A model generated the notes under the pieces. The model searched no databases and had not been told where the DNA came from. It saw nothing but the letters and a program-made list of their open reading frames with translations. The position numbers and the translations under genes were made by a program. A DNA stretch of 64,000 bases from Thermanaerosceptrum fracticalcis (GTDB lineage: Bacteria > Bacillota > Peptococcia > DRI-13), in assembly GCF_000746025.2 (NCBI RefSeq), contig NZ_CP045798.1:411001-475000 (forward strand). The letters run 5' to 3'. Of the stretch, positions 34,506 to 43,126 are shown piece after piece; the first letter of the stretch is position 1, and each line of letters begins with the position of its first letter.

Positions 34506-35618
34506 ATGCGTGTCATTTTAACGGGCGGGGGTACGGGTGGTCATATTTATCCGGCTATTGCCATCGGTCAGGCCATTTTAAAAGAATGGCCCAAAACGGA
34601 AATCCTTTTTGTGGGGACGAAAGAAGGTTTAGAAAGCAAGATCGTCCCGGAAACAGGACTGGCTTTTAAAACAGTGGATGTGGAAGGCTGGCGGCGCCAG
34701 CTGTCGTTTCAAGTCTTCAAAGCAGGCTGGAAAGCGTTACTGGGGACACGCCAGGCCGCCCGCATCATTCGTGAGTTTTCGCCGCAGATAGTGATAGGGA
34801 CGGGAGGGTATGTTTGCCTCCCCGTAGTATGGTCTGCCGCCAGGCAAGGTATCCCCACTGTCATCCATGAGCAGAATGCCCTGCCGGGGTTAACCAATAA
34901 ATTTTTGTCCCGCTGGGTGGAAAGAATTCTTCTCACCTTTCCCGAATCGGAGAAAGCTTTTCCGCCCAAGGTGAAGAGCAAACTAAATCTCACGGGGCTG
35001 CCCGTGAGGCCCGTGATTTTACAGACTACACGGGAAGAAGGCTTGAAGTATTTTAACTTTTCCCCCCATAAGCTGACGCTCCTGGGAGTAGGAGGGTCCA
35101 GGGGGGCCAAAAGTATTAATCAGGCTTTTGTGTATGTGTTAAAGAGGTTAGCCTCCGACTCCAGGGTTCAGGTTATCCATATCACCGGCCAAAGCGGTTA
35201 CGAGGAATTCAAGAGAGACCTGGCCGCGGCAGGTATAGACCTGGCGAATTGTGGAAATATTACTATAAGACCCTATCTTTCCCAAATGGAGTATGCCCTG
35301 GCCTGTGCCGACTTGTGTGTCACCAGGGCGGGGGCTACTTTCCTGGCGGAGATGACGGCCAAAGGAGTACCGGCCGTTTTAATACCTTACCCTTTTGCTG
35401 CGGAAAACCACCAGGAATACAATGCCAGGGCCCTGGTCCATGCAGGTGCTGCGGAAATGATTTTAGATAAGGCTCTCACGGGACAAATACTCCTAAAATC
35501 TGTTCAAGGAATTCTTTTTGCTGAAAACAGGAGAAAGCAAATGGCCGTGGCCAGCAAAAACGCAGGAAAACCTGACGCAACCGAGAAGATATTACAGGTA
35601 ATTAGAAGCTTAGTATAA
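34506..35618 (+). CDS. murG: UDP-GlcNAc:lipid I glycosyltransferase MurG
   Basis: The 370-residue peripheral enzyme has the N-terminal GGGTGGHIYPAIAI loop, GTGGYVCLPVVW, HEQNALPGLTNKFL, GVGGSRGAKSIN and the C-terminal TRAGATFLAEMTAKGVPAVLIPYP. It adds GlcNAc to lipid I to form lipid II. The ATG at 34506 is chosen with CGGAG about 9 bases upstream; a GTG three codons earlier is also possible. The 16-bp inverted repeat just upstream could fold in the leader. Confidence 0.95.
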   Translation: MRVILTGGGTGGHIYPAIAIGQAILKEWPKTEILFVGTKEGLESKIVPETGLAFKTVDVEGWRRQLSFQVFKAGWKALLGTRQAARIIREFSPQIVIGTGGYVCLPVVWSAARQGIPTVIHEQNALPGLTNKFLSRWVERILLTFPESEKAFPPKVKSKLNLTGLPVRPVILQTTREEGLKYFNFSPHKLTLLGVGGSRGAKSINQAFVYVLKRLASDSRVQVIHITGQSGYEEFKRDLAAAGIDLANCGNITIRPYLSQMEYALACADLCVTRAGATFLAEMTAKGVPAVLIPYPFAAENHQEYNARALVHAGAAEMILDKALTGQILLKSVQGILFAENRRKQMAVASKNAGKPDATEKILQVIRSLV

Positions 35619-35661
35619 TCTTGGGTGCGATCCCCGCTCCCAGTCTCCTGACGCCCGAATT

Positions 35662-35784
35662 CAGTGACCAGTACCCGGTGACCGGTTAACGATTTCCGCT
35701 ATCCGATTTCCGACACCTGAAAAACCACTAGTAACTAATAACTAGTAACTAGTAACTGGCCCGGGTAACGGGCAGCGAGTAACT
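35662..35784. repeat. heptad repeat block K, mixed families in one register
   Basis: Seventeen 7-base units run without break: CAGTGAC, CAGTACC, CGGTGAC, CGGTTAA, then CGATTTC, CGCTATC, CGATTTC, CGACACC, then TGAAAAA, CCACTAG, TAACTAA, TAACTAG twice, TAACTGG, and CCCGGGT, AACGGGC, AGCGAGT. Three unit families follow each other in the same frame. Confidence 0.85.
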
Positions 35785-35890
35785 TCCAGGGGGGGACAAG
35801 CTTAAGGTATAAGAATGTCTGCCTCTGTAACACCTTATTAGGATCCTGCATATATAGTAAACTACGAGTGGGTAGGGCGTTTTATTTTTT
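35785..35890. other. unexplained stretch before murC
   Basis: Between two repeat blocks lies a sequence that is not heptad-like. It includes a G-rich run near 35789-35795 and a stretch TAAGAATGTCTGCCTCTG near 35810. No ORF with a ribosome site is seen. I do not recognise it. Confidence 0.3.
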
Positions 35891-36024
35891 TAACGGTTAA
35901 CAGTTAACGGTTCACGAAGCCGCACAAGCGTTTTTTATTCTTTTTCCCTATCCCCAATTCCCGTACGGGAAATATTTTTCCGGGTAGCGGGAAGCGGGTA
36001 GCGGAGAGCGAAAGCCGTGAAGCG
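35891..36024. repeat. heptad repeat block L before murC
   Basis: TAACGGT, TAACAGT, TAACGGT and TCACGAA lie at 35891-35918. CGGGTAG, CGGGAAG, CGGGTAG, CGGAGAG, CGAAAGC and CGTGAAG lie at 35981-36022. Between them is a perfect 14-bp palindrome TTCCCGTACGGGAA (about 35958-35971). AGCCG-TGAAG-CGGCT with a T run (36012-36033) forms a terminator-like end just before murC. Confidence 0.75.
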
Positions 36025-36072
36025 GCTTTTTTATCAGACAGCACAAGGAAACACGGAAGGGGATGAAAACCA

Positions 36073-37467
36073 GTGACGGATAAGCAATGGATGCACTTTA
36101 TTGGCATCGGTGGCGCCGGAATGAGTGGTATAGCTAAGGTCTTGTTGGAACTAGGATATAAAGTTTCAGGTTCTGATTTAAGCAGTTCAGAGGTCACTAA
36201 AAGGTTAGAAAGCATGGGTGCCTCTATTTACCGGGGACACCAGGAGAATAATTTAGACAAAAGAGTAGACACAGTTGTGGTATCTTCCGCCGTACCCAAA
36301 GATAATCCAGAGGTGGTGAAAGCACAACGATTAGGGATCCCAGTCATACAGAGGGCGGAAATGCTGGGACATCTGATGGATTTGCAAAAAGGCATAGCCG
36401 TAGCGGGAGCCCATGGAAAAACAACAACGACTTCCATGATCTCCCTCATATTTGAGAAAAATGGTTATGACCCCACCGTGGTGGTGGGGGGTGAACTGAA
36501 CGATATAGGTGGAAATGCCAAATTAGGCACCGGAAAATACCTGGTGGCCGAAGCGGATGAGTCCGATGGTTCTTTTTTAAAACTGAAACCAACCATTACC
36601 GTGGTTACCAATGTGGAAGATGACCATTTGGATTACTACGGTACACGGGAAAACATTCAAAAAGCCTTCCGGGAATTTATCATCCGGACACCCAAAGAGG
36701 GCTTTTCCGTACTTTGCCTCGATGACCCAGTGCTCTCCAAAATGATTCCCCAGCTTAAGGGAGAAACCCAAATCATTACCTACGGGTTTACTCCAGAGGC
36801 TCACTTTACCGCCGTAAATATTAATTTGGATGGGATAACTACCAGCGCCACAGTGCTGCAGCAGGGAAAGGCCCTGGGAGAAATATTCCTCAACGTACCC
36901 GGGAAACATAATGTCTTGAATGCCTTAGCGACAGTAGCCGTGGGTATTAACTGCGGGCTTACCTTTCAAGAGATCGTGAATGGTCTCCAGTCTTTCCACG
37001 GGGTACAGAGACGGTTTCAACATGTTGGCCGGGTCAACGACATTCAGGTAGTAGATGACTATGCCCATCATCCCACGGAAATAAAAGCAACCTTGGCGGC
37101 GGCCAGGACCACCAGACCTAAGCGTGTGGTGGCTGTCTTCCAGCCCCATCGTTTTACCCGGACCCAGCTTTTGGCCCATGAGTTCGGTACGGCTTTCACA
37201 GATTCCGATATACTGATTCTTAACGAAATCTATCCCGCCGGGGAAAAGCCTATTCCAGGCGTCAGCGCTCAGCTTATCGCCGAGCAGATCAGGGCGCAGA
37301 CCTACCAGACCTTGGAATACATAGCGGATAAAAATGATATTACGAAAAGACTGCTAGAGATTGTACAGCCAGGTGACCTGGTCTTAACCCTGGGAGCGGG
37401 GAACATCTGGACCGTGGGCCAGGAACTGGTCCGGGCCTTGAAGGAAAAAGAGACAGCAAAAGCTTGA
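36073..37467 (+). CDS. murC: UDP-MurNAc L-alanine ligase MurC
   Basis: The 464-residue ligase has HFIGIGGAGMSGIA at the N-terminus, Walker A GAHGKTTTTSM (about residue 115), EADESDGSFL and the C-terminal DDYAHHPTEIKATL. It adds the first L-alanine to UDP-MurNAc. The GTG start follows AAGGGGATG. It begins a tight run of murC, murB and murA. Confidence 0.95.
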   Translation: MTDKQWMHFIGIGGAGMSGIAKVLLELGYKVSGSDLSSSEVTKRLESMGASIYRGHQENNLDKRVDTVVVSSAVPKDNPEVVKAQRLGIPVIQRAEMLGHLMDLQKGIAVAGAHGKTTTTSMISLIFEKNGYDPTVVVGGELNDIGGNAKLGTGKYLVAEADESDGSFLKLKPTITVVTNVEDDHLDYYGTRENIQKAFREFIIRTPKEGFSVLCLDDPVLSKMIPQLKGETQIITYGFTPEAHFTAVNINLDGITTSATVLQQGKALGEIFLNVPGKHNVLNALATVAVGINCGLTFQEIVNGLQSFHGVQRRFQHVGRVNDIQVVDDYAHHPTEIKATLAAARTTRPKRVVAVFQPHRFTRTQLLAHEFGTAFTDSDILILNEIYPAGEKPIPGVSAQLIAEQIRAQTYQTLEYIADKNDITKRLLEIVQPGDLVLTLGAGNIWTVGQELVRALKEKETAKA

Positions 37468-37477
37468 GGAGATAACG

Positions 37478-38383
37478 ATGGATACAGGAGAGCTTTACCA
37501 AAAGCTAAAAGAAGCAGGCCATTTTGAGATTCGCATGAATGAACCCCTAAGTAAACATACGACCTGGCGTGTAGGCGGTCCGGCGGAAATCATGTGCCTG
37601 CCGGAATCACCGGAGGACTGTGCTGTAATTTTGAGAATAAGTTCTACATACCAGATTCCTGTTACGCTTCTTGGTTCCGGTTCCAATGTGCTGGTGTCCG
37701 ACCGGGGACTCAAGGGTGTAGTTATCAAAACAAAAAAGCTAAAAACAATAGTCTGGGATGGGATGCGGGTCACCGCAGGGGCAGGTGTATCCTTGCCTTT
37801 TTTGTCTCAGGAGGCTTATAAAAAAAGCCTGGCTGGACTGGAGTTTGCCGCAGGTATCCCGGGAACTTTAGGAGGAGCGGTCATCATGAATGCAGGAGCC
37901 CACGGCTCCTCCTTGAGTCAGGTGGTTTCCCGGGTAACCACGCTCACTGAAGAGGGAAGGTTTAAAATATATGCTAAAGACGCACTAAAGTTTAATTACC
38001 GGAGCAGTATTTTAAAAAATAAAAAAGAACTTGTGGTGGAAGTGAATTTAACTTTACAGCCCGGTGACCCTGGGCAGATGAAAAACTCTATGGAGAAATA
38101 TTTGCGGGAACGTGAGGCCAAACAGCCTCTCCACCTTCCCAATGCGGGAAGCGTGTTTAAAAATCCTCCGGGGGACTCGGCGGGGCGCTTGATTGAGGCT
38201 GCGGGGGCTAAGGGCTGGCGCGTAGGGGATGCCCAAATTTCGGAAAAACATGCTAATTTTATTGTGAATTTAGGCAAAGCCAAAGCCGCGGATATTATCC
38301 AGTTAATTGAGGAGGTGCAAAGAACAGTTCAGGAAAAATTTTCGATAACCCTGGAAACTGAAGTGATCTTCTTAGGAATTTAG
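37478..38383 (+). CDS. murB: UDP-N-acetylenolpyruvoylglucosamine reductase MurB
   Basis: The 301-residue FAD enzyme has HTTWRVGGPAEIMCLPES near the start, LGSGSNVLVSDRGLKGVVI, AGIPGTLGGAVIMNAGAHG, NAGSVFKNPPGDSAGRLIEAAGAKG and a final ETEVIFLG. The Ser in AGSVFKNP is the expected catalytic proton donor. It reduces the enolpyruvyl group made by MurA. It starts 10 bases after murC. Confidence 0.95.
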   Translation: MDTGELYQKLKEAGHFEIRMNEPLSKHTTWRVGGPAEIMCLPESPEDCAVILRISSTYQIPVTLLGSGSNVLVSDRGLKGVVIKTKKLKTIVWDGMRVTAGAGVSLPFLSQEAYKKSLAGLEFAAGIPGTLGGAVIMNAGAHGSSLSQVVSRVTTLTEEGRFKIYAKDALKFNYRSSILKNKKELVVEVNLTLQPGDPGQMKNSMEKYLREREAKQPLHLPNAGSVFKNPPGDSAGRLIEAAGAKGWRVGDAQISEKHANFIVNLGKAKAADIIQLIEEVQRTVQEKFSITLETEVIFLGI

Positions 38384-38403
38384 GCATCTGGGGGTGAAAG
38401 ATA

Positions 38404-39690
38404 ATGGAAAAGTATGTAATTGTCGGCGGGAACAGGTTGTCAGGAACTGTGCGTGTAAGCGGTGCCAAAAATGCAGTCTTGACCATCTTACCCGCCTGTC
38501 TCCTGTCTAAGGGGGTTTGTACCATTCATGAAGTTCCCAGGCTGAGTGATGTCTTTGTCATGAAAGAGGTTCTGGAGTGCCTGGGCGCCCACGTAGAATT
38601 TACGGGTAATACTATGGTGGTGAATGCTTCGCGGATAAGCACATTGGAAGTTCCCGAAAAATTAACGCGGATGATGCGGGCATCTAATCTGGTTATGGGG
38701 CCTCTGCTTTCCCGTTTTAAGCAGGTGAAGTTAGCTTATCCGGGCGGCTGCTCCATAGGTTCCCGACCCATGGACCAGCATTTGCGGGGAATGAAAATCA
38801 TGGGCGCTAAAGTAACCGAAAAGTATGGCTATATCGAGGCCCAGGTCACTAAACTCACGGGAAGCGAGATCTACTTGGATTTTCCCAGCGTAGGGGCTAC
38901 GGAGAATCTCATGATGGCTGCAGTTTTAGCTGATGGTGTCACGATCATAAGAAACGCTGCCAGGGAACCGGAAATTGTGGACCTGCAAAATTTTCTAAAC
39001 GGTATGGGAGCTAAAATCAGAGGTGCCGGCACAGACATCATCAAGATTCAAGGAGTTCGAGAATTAGGTTCTACCGAACATACCATTATACCGGACCGTA
39101 TCGAAGCGGGAACTTTTATGGTAGCCGCAGCCATCAGCCGCGGAGATGTTTGCCTTGAAAACGTAATTCCCGAGCATATTGAAGCTGTCATTGCCAAGCT
39201 GAAAGAAGCAGGTGTGGGGATAGAAGAAAAGGGCGATTGCGTCCGGGTCTTTTATCAAGGTCCTACCAGGGGTGTGGATTATAAAACAATGCCCTATCCC
39301 GGTTTTCCCACCGATATGCAGGCGCAGATCATGGCTTTGATGGCCATTTCGGAAGGCACCAGTATCGTTTCCGAAACCATTTTTGAAAACCGTTTTAAAC
39401 ATGTTGATGAACTGCGTCGTATGGGTGCTGACATCCACGTGGAAAGCAGGATTGCCATTGTCAAAGGTGTGCAACGGTTGACAGGAGCCCATGTGGAAGC
39501 ATCAGACCTGCGTGCAGGGGCTGCCCTGGTGATTGCCGGTCTGGCTGCCCATGGTGCCACAGTTTTGGAAAAGGTTTACCATATAGACAGGGGATATGAA
39601 AGGTTTGAATTCAAACTAAGGGGGTTAGGGGCTCAAATCCTGAGAGTAAACGGTGACAGCAAGGGACCCCACAACCGGAAAGAAAAGTGA
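38404..39690 (+). CDS. murA: UDP-GlcNAc 1-carboxyvinyltransferase MurA
   Basis: The 428-residue enzyme has GGNRLSGTVRVSGAKNAVL at the start, the loop with the catalytic Cys (LAYPGGCSIGSRPMDQHLRG, Cys about residue 118), and RYERFEFKLRGLGA near the C-terminus. It transfers enolpyruvate from PEP to UDP-GlcNAc, the first step to peptidoglycan. The Cys predicts sensitivity to fosfomycin. It is 20 bases after murB. Confidence 0.95.
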   Translation: MEKYVIVGGNRLSGTVRVSGAKNAVLTILPACLLSKGVCTIHEVPRLSDVFVMKEVLECLGAHVEFTGNTMVVNASRISTLEVPEKLTRMMRASNLVMGPLLSRFKQVKLAYPGGCSIGSRPMDQHLRGMKIMGAKVTEKYGYIEAQVTKLTGSEIYLDFPSVGATENLMMAAVLADGVTIIRNAAREPEIVDLQNFLNGMGAKIRGAGTDIIKIQGVRELGSTEHTIIPDRIEAGTFMVAAAISRGDVCLENVIPEHIEAVIAKLKEAGVGIEEKGDCVRVFYQGPTRGVDYKTMPYPGFPTDMQAQIMALMAISEGTSIVSETIFENRFKHVDELRRMGADIHVESRIAIVKGVQRLTGAHVEASDLRAGAALVIAGLAAHGATVLEKVYHIDRGYERFEFKLRGLGAQILRVNGDSKGPHNRKEK

Positions 39691-39733
39691 AGAAGAGGGA
39701 TAAAGGCTTTGCCTTTTCTCTTTTAACCATACC

Positions 39734-39762
39734 TTGGACAAGTAGGGACTTTTTGCTATAAT
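39734..39762 (+). promoter_or_regulatory. promoter before ftsQ
   Basis: TTGGAC and a perfect TATAAT are separated by exactly 17 bases. The expected transcript start is near 39769, so an ATG at 39764 would lie outside the mRNA. This supports the GTG at 39797 as the ftsQ start. Confidence 0.75.
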
Positions 39763-39796
39763 AATGTCGAATCATCCAGAGGTAGGAGAGGACAAA

Positions 39797-40573
39797 GTGA
39801 GACAAGTTTTACATCCTCACAACCAAGGTCATCCGCGTAGGAAAAAAAGAAACGCCGCGCCCGTTTTAGGTTTGTGGCTTTTTTTATTATTTTTGGCCAT
39901 TTTATCTGGCTATTACTTTTTGAATTCAGCTTTTTATGCTTTGCAGCAAATAGAGGTAAGAGGGAACAATGCTGTTTCTAAAGAGACAATCGTAGAGCAA
40001 AGTGGGTTGGCCCCAGGTGTCAACCTTTTTAAGATAGATACCAAGGCAGTTAGCAATAAGATTCAGATGCTTCCCAGTGTTAAGAAAGTTGAGGTCAAGC
40101 GACGGCTTCCCAGTACTTTGCTGCTTCAGATAACAGAAAGGACACCTATTGCCCTTGTGGTCAGTCCCGATGGCTTTCTCCAGATAGATGATGAAGGTGT
40201 TTACATAAAAAAGGTACAGGATTTTAAGGACCTGCACCTGCCGGTGGTGAGCGGTGTTCCCTTGGAAAACAACTTAGGACCCGGATCACGGCTTTCGAAG
40301 CCAGGATTAAGTGCAGCCCTCCGTCTCATCCAAATGATGGACAAAGTATTAAAGGAAAACGTTACGGAAATTATTGCTCCATCCCCCCAGACCATTACCC
40401 TTAAAACCTTGCAGGGTGTGGAAATTCGTTTCGGCGAACCCGAAGAGATGGAAAGAAAGGTAAAAATCATCGAGGAACTGCTCTTACAGAACGGAGCCAT
40501 TATTAACAACCAGACAGTAGAATACATTGATTTACGTTATAACACTGCACCCGTAATCAAAAGAAAAAAATAA
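39797..40573 (+). CDS. ftsQ: FtsQ/DivIB division protein
   Basis: The 258-residue protein has a basic N-terminus, one membrane helix (about residues 23-45, VLGLWLFLLFLAILSGYYFL), a POTRA-like domain starting at ALQQIEVRGNNAVSKETIVEQSGL, and an FtsQ domain with VKKVEVKRRLPSTLLLQITERTPIALV. It links early and late divisome proteins outside the membrane. GAGAGGACAAA precedes the GTG start; an upstream in-frame ATG is ruled out by promoter position. FtsA, often next, is absent. Confidence 0.88.
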   Translation: MRQVLHPHNQGHPRRKKRNAAPVLGLWLFLLFLAILSGYYFLNSAFYALQQIEVRGNNAVSKETIVEQSGLAPGVNLFKIDTKAVSNKIQMLPSVKKVEVKRRLPSTLLLQITERTPIALVVSPDGFLQIDDEGVYIKKVQDFKDLHLPVVSGVPLENNLGPGSRLSKPGLSAALRLIQMMDKVLKENVTEIIAPSPQTITLKTLQGVEIRFGEPEEMERKVKIIEELLLQNGAIINNQTVEYIDLRYNTAPVIKRKK

Positions 40574-40690
40574 AAAATCATGTCCTAAAAAAAGGGAAAA
40601 TTCCTTTACTTGTGGAATAAACATTAAGATACTCATGATTATGTGTTAAACTAACGAGAGTTGCAGATATAAGAAAGGGGAAAAGGTCTG

Positions 40691-41731
40691 ATGCTAGAGT
40701 TCGAGATGGATATTCACCAGTTTGCGCAAATAAAAGTAATCGGTGTGGGTGGAGGAGGAAGCAATGCCGTTAACCGCATGATTGAAAGCGGCCTAAAAGG
40801 TGTAGAATTTATTGCTGTCAACACTGACGCCCAGGCCTTGTATCTGTCTAAAGCAGAACATAAAATCCAAATCGGTACCAAGCTTACCAGAGGGCTGGGG
40901 GCTGGTGCAAACCCGGAAATTGGACAAAAAGCGGCCGAGGAAAGCCGTGATGAGATAGTGGCAGCCTTAAAAGGTGCCGATATGGTTTTTGTTACGGCTG
41001 GAATGGGAGGGGGCACCGGTACGGGGGCGGCTCCCATTGTGGCCCAAATCGCCAAAGAGATGGGAGCCTTAACGGTAGGCGTAGTAACAAAGCCCTTTGC
41101 CTTTGAGGGACGTAAACGTTCCAGTCAGGCAGAGACAGGCACTGCTAATCTCAAGGCCAAAGTGGATACCTTAATTGTCATCCCCAACGAAAAGCTGCTC
41201 CAGGTGGTGGACAAGAACACCTCGATTAATGATGCCTTCCGTATTGCCGATGACGTCCTGCGGCAGGGTGTGCAGGGTATCTCTGACCTTATTGCCGTTC
41301 CAGGATTGATCAACTTGGACTTTGCCGATGTGAAAACCATCATGCAGGAGACAGGTACCGCGCTTATGGGTATCGGGAGTTCTTCCGGCGAGAACCGTGC
41401 TGCTGTTGCGGCCAGGGCCGCCATATCCAGTCCCCTTTTGGAAACTTCCATTGAGGGTGCCCGGGGCGTGCTCTTAAATATCACAGGTGGACCCGGCTTA
41501 GGTTTATTTGAAGTTAATGAAGCCGCGGAAATTATTGCCCAGGCGGCTGACCCTGAGGCTAACATCATCTTCGGAGCCGTTATTGATGAGAATATGAAGG
41601 AAGAAGTAAGGGTCACCGTTATTGCCACGGGCTTTGACCAAAAGCATAAACAGCAGGAGCCTCTCATGGGTATGGATGTAAAACCATTCCCCGATGAACT
41701 CTATATCCCGCCTTTCTTGAGAAGAAAATAG
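40691..41731 (+). CDS. ftsZ: cell division protein FtsZ
   Basis: The 346-residue tubulin-like GTPase has [13 protein letters not shown], the tubulin signature [12 protein letters not shown] (about residue 103), the synergy-loop region [11 protein letters not shown], and a C-terminal tail ending [12 protein letters not shown], the conserved peptide that binds membrane anchors. The linker before it is short. It forms the Z-ring. No ftsA precedes it, so the anchor may be SepF or another protein encoded elsewhere. It ends at a terminator that is followed directly by the miniature intron-like element. Confidence 0.96.
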   Translation: MLEFEMDIHQFAQIKVIGVGGGGSNAVNRMIESGLKGVEFIAVNTDAQALYLSKAEHKIQIGTKLTRGLGAGANPEIGQKAAEESRDEIVAALKGADMVFVTAGMGGGTGTGAAPIVAQIAKEMGALTVGVVTKPFAFEGRKRSSQAETGTANLKAKVDTLIVIPNEKLLQVVDKNTSINDAFRIADDVLRQGVQGISDLIAVPGLINLDFADVKTIMQETGTALMGIGSSSGENRAAVAARAAISSPLLETSIEGARGVLLNITGGPGLGLFEVNEAAEIIAQAADPEANIIFGAVIDENMKEEVRVTVIATGFDQKHKQQEPLMGMDVKPFPDELYIPPFLRRK

Positions 41732-41790
41732 AGGTGCGTTGCGCCTGTGACCTTTGATCAGTGTCCAGTTGCCAATATATATGGATAGAA

Positions 41791-41817
41791 TCTCCAGGAA
41801 CAGCCTGGAGATTTATT
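41791..41817 (+). terminator. terminator after ftsZ
   Basis: TCTCCAGG pairs with CCTGGAGA around a 5-base loop, followed by TTTATT. The intron-like element begins with the next base. Confidence 0.85.
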
Positions 41818-41945
41818 GTTCGTCCGGCATGTTTACTGAGCCGATGGGTTGAACGAAACCCAGGAGCTGTATACGAGGCCCGTACGTACGGTTCTGTGAG
41901 AAGGATAAAGCCGAAGCAAATTACTTCGGCTTTACCTTACTCGAT
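41818..41945 (+). mobile_element. miniature group IIC intron-like element, copy 1
   Basis: The 128-bp element starts GTTCGTCCGGCATG, close to the 5' end of group IIC introns (GUGYGCCCGGCAUG). It ends with a domain V hairpin near 41872-41902 (GAGCTGTA with TACGGTTC, inner TACG/CGTA, CG bulge) and a domain VI hairpin (AAAGCCGAAG with CTTCGGCTTT) followed by TTACTCGAT, the usual IIC 3' end. No reverse-transcriptase gene or domains II-IV are present. A copy about 96% identical lies at 43000-43126. Domain V stem pairs are all intact here. Confidence 0.75.
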
Positions 41946-42082
41946 TTTAATTTTGATGCTTACCAATTTTAGTGTAAAGGGCAGTACCGGAGGGCTCCAT
42001 GTCTTTACTATTATTTGTAGACTTGCTTATTTTCCGAATCTCTGTTATTTTGTCAGGGAAAACTTTTTTCACGGGTGAAAAA

Positions 42083-42691
42083 ATGAAAGAGATAGCCTTC
42101 ATATTATTGATGGGAATGGTTGGCGCTTTAATTGGCTGGCTGACCAATGTGGCAGCCCTTAAACTGCTTTTTCGCCCTCGGCGGGCTTATGTTGTTCCTC
42201 TGATAGGCTGGAAAATCCAGGGACTTATTCCCAAACGACAAAGGGATATTGCCGTAGCTATCGGTGATGTTGTCAGTACCGATTTACTTACGGGAAACGA
42301 TATTGCTTTAAGCCTTGCCCGCCCGGAAATTAAAGAGCGGATTGCCGGTAAAGTAGCCAGTCATGTCCAGGAAAGGGTACTGATGAAAATCCCTCCTTTT
42401 ATACCCAGAAACATCAAGATTGCTACCCTGGAATACATCGGTAAATCTTTCCGGGCGGAGGTAATAAGTTTTTTTGATAACTTGCAGAATATTATTAAGG
42501 ATGAGTCGGATATTGCCAGAGAAATCAAGCAGATTGTGGAAGATAAAATTTTGGCCCTGGATTTAAACAAGCTGGAAGAGATGGTTACCAGGCTGGCTAA
42601 AGAAGAATTAAAACACATTGAGATAATTGGTGGGATTTTAGGTTTTATTATCGGCATTGCTCAAGGGCTGCTGGCCGTCTTTATCCGCTAA
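42083..42691 (+). CDS. DUF445 family membrane protein
   Basis: The 202-residue protein has an N-terminal membrane segment (FILLMGMVGALIGWLTNVAALKLLF), the hallmark NxxALKLLFRP stretch and IPKRQRDIAVAIGDVVS-type residues of the DUF445/YheB family. A second hydrophobic segment ends the protein (IIGGILGFIIGIAQGLLAVFI). Function is unknown; some relatives affect envelope or spores. The ATG at 42083 follows GGGTGA by about 6 bases. The gap before it holds the intron-like element. Confidence 0.78.
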   Translation: MKEIAFILLMGMVGALIGWLTNVAALKLLFRPRRAYVVPLIGWKIQGLIPKRQRDIAVAIGDVVSTDLLTGNDIALSLARPEIKERIAGKVASHVQERVLMKIPPFIPRNIKIATLEYIGKSFRAEVISFFDNLQNIIKDESDIAREIKQIVEDKILALDLNKLEEMVTRLAKEELKHIEIIGGILGFIIGIAQGLLAVFIR

Positions 42692-42700
42692 CTATAAATA

Positions 42701-42729
42701 TTGACATGGTTAAATAGCTAAATTATAAT
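42701..42729 (+). promoter_or_regulatory. consensus promoter of the thrS leader
   Basis: TTGACA and TATAAT are both perfect, with 17 bases between them. Transcription would start near 42737, before the T-box leader. Confidence 0.85.
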
Positions 42730-42759
42730 TACCATTATTACAGTGACAATTTAATAATA

Positions 42760-42999
42760 TCATGATAACAGCTGTGAACAGGACAACTTTCGGCAATGTC
42801 TCCTCCAGAGAGGTGGTACCCCAGGCTGCAAGTACCGCCAGGAAGGTTTTCGAAAGACCACCTGTGAGCTTTTTCTCCGAAACTATGCAGTAGGAGAAAA
42901 CGTAGTCCGGCGTTAACGGGTAAAGAGTGGAAGAAGACCTTCTTCTAAAAGGGTGGAACCGCGGGTTAACCTCGTCCCTGTATGGGACGGGGTTTTATT
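42760..42999 (+). ncRNA. T-box leader of thrS
   Basis: The conserved T-box GGGTGGAACCGCGG (42951-42964) follows a stem-I-like region. The terminator is CCTCGTCCC paired with GGGACGGGG and a TTTTATT tail (42970-42999). A plausible Thr specifier ACC lies at 42857-42859, followed by A. Uncharged threonyl-tRNA would stabilise the antiterminator and switch on thrS. There is no gene in 42692-43218; the rest of that gap is the intron-like element. Confidence 0.85.
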
Positions 43000-43126
43000 G
43001 TTCGTCCGGCATGTTTACTGAGCCGATGGGTTGAAAGAACCCAGGAGCCGTATACGAGGCCCGTACGTACGATTCTGTGAGAAGGATAAAGCCGAAGCAA
43101 ATTACTTCGGCTTTACTTTACTCGAT
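43000..43126 (+). mobile_element. miniature group IIC intron-like element, copy 2
   Basis: This 127-bp copy differs from copy 1 by about five changes. It sits directly after the TTTTATT tail of the T-box terminator and before thrS, so it is part of the thrS mRNA leader. Domain V is GAGCCGTA with TACGATTC, giving one C-A mismatch in the stem that is paired in copy 1. The domain VI hairpin and TTTACTCGAT end are present. Confidence 0.75.

Noticed and set aside
35814..35837. Tiny ORF starting ATGTCTGCC before murC
   Set aside because: Only eight codons, no ribosome site, no conserved context visible.
39764..39796. Upstream ATG for ftsQ
   Set aside because: It lies 2 bases after the TATAAT box, before the expected transcript start.
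41892..41945. Plain terminator hairpin after ftsZ
   Set aside because: The ftsZ terminator is already complete at 41791-41817. This second hairpin repeats at 43075-43126 with domain V before it, so it fits domain VI of the intron-like element better.
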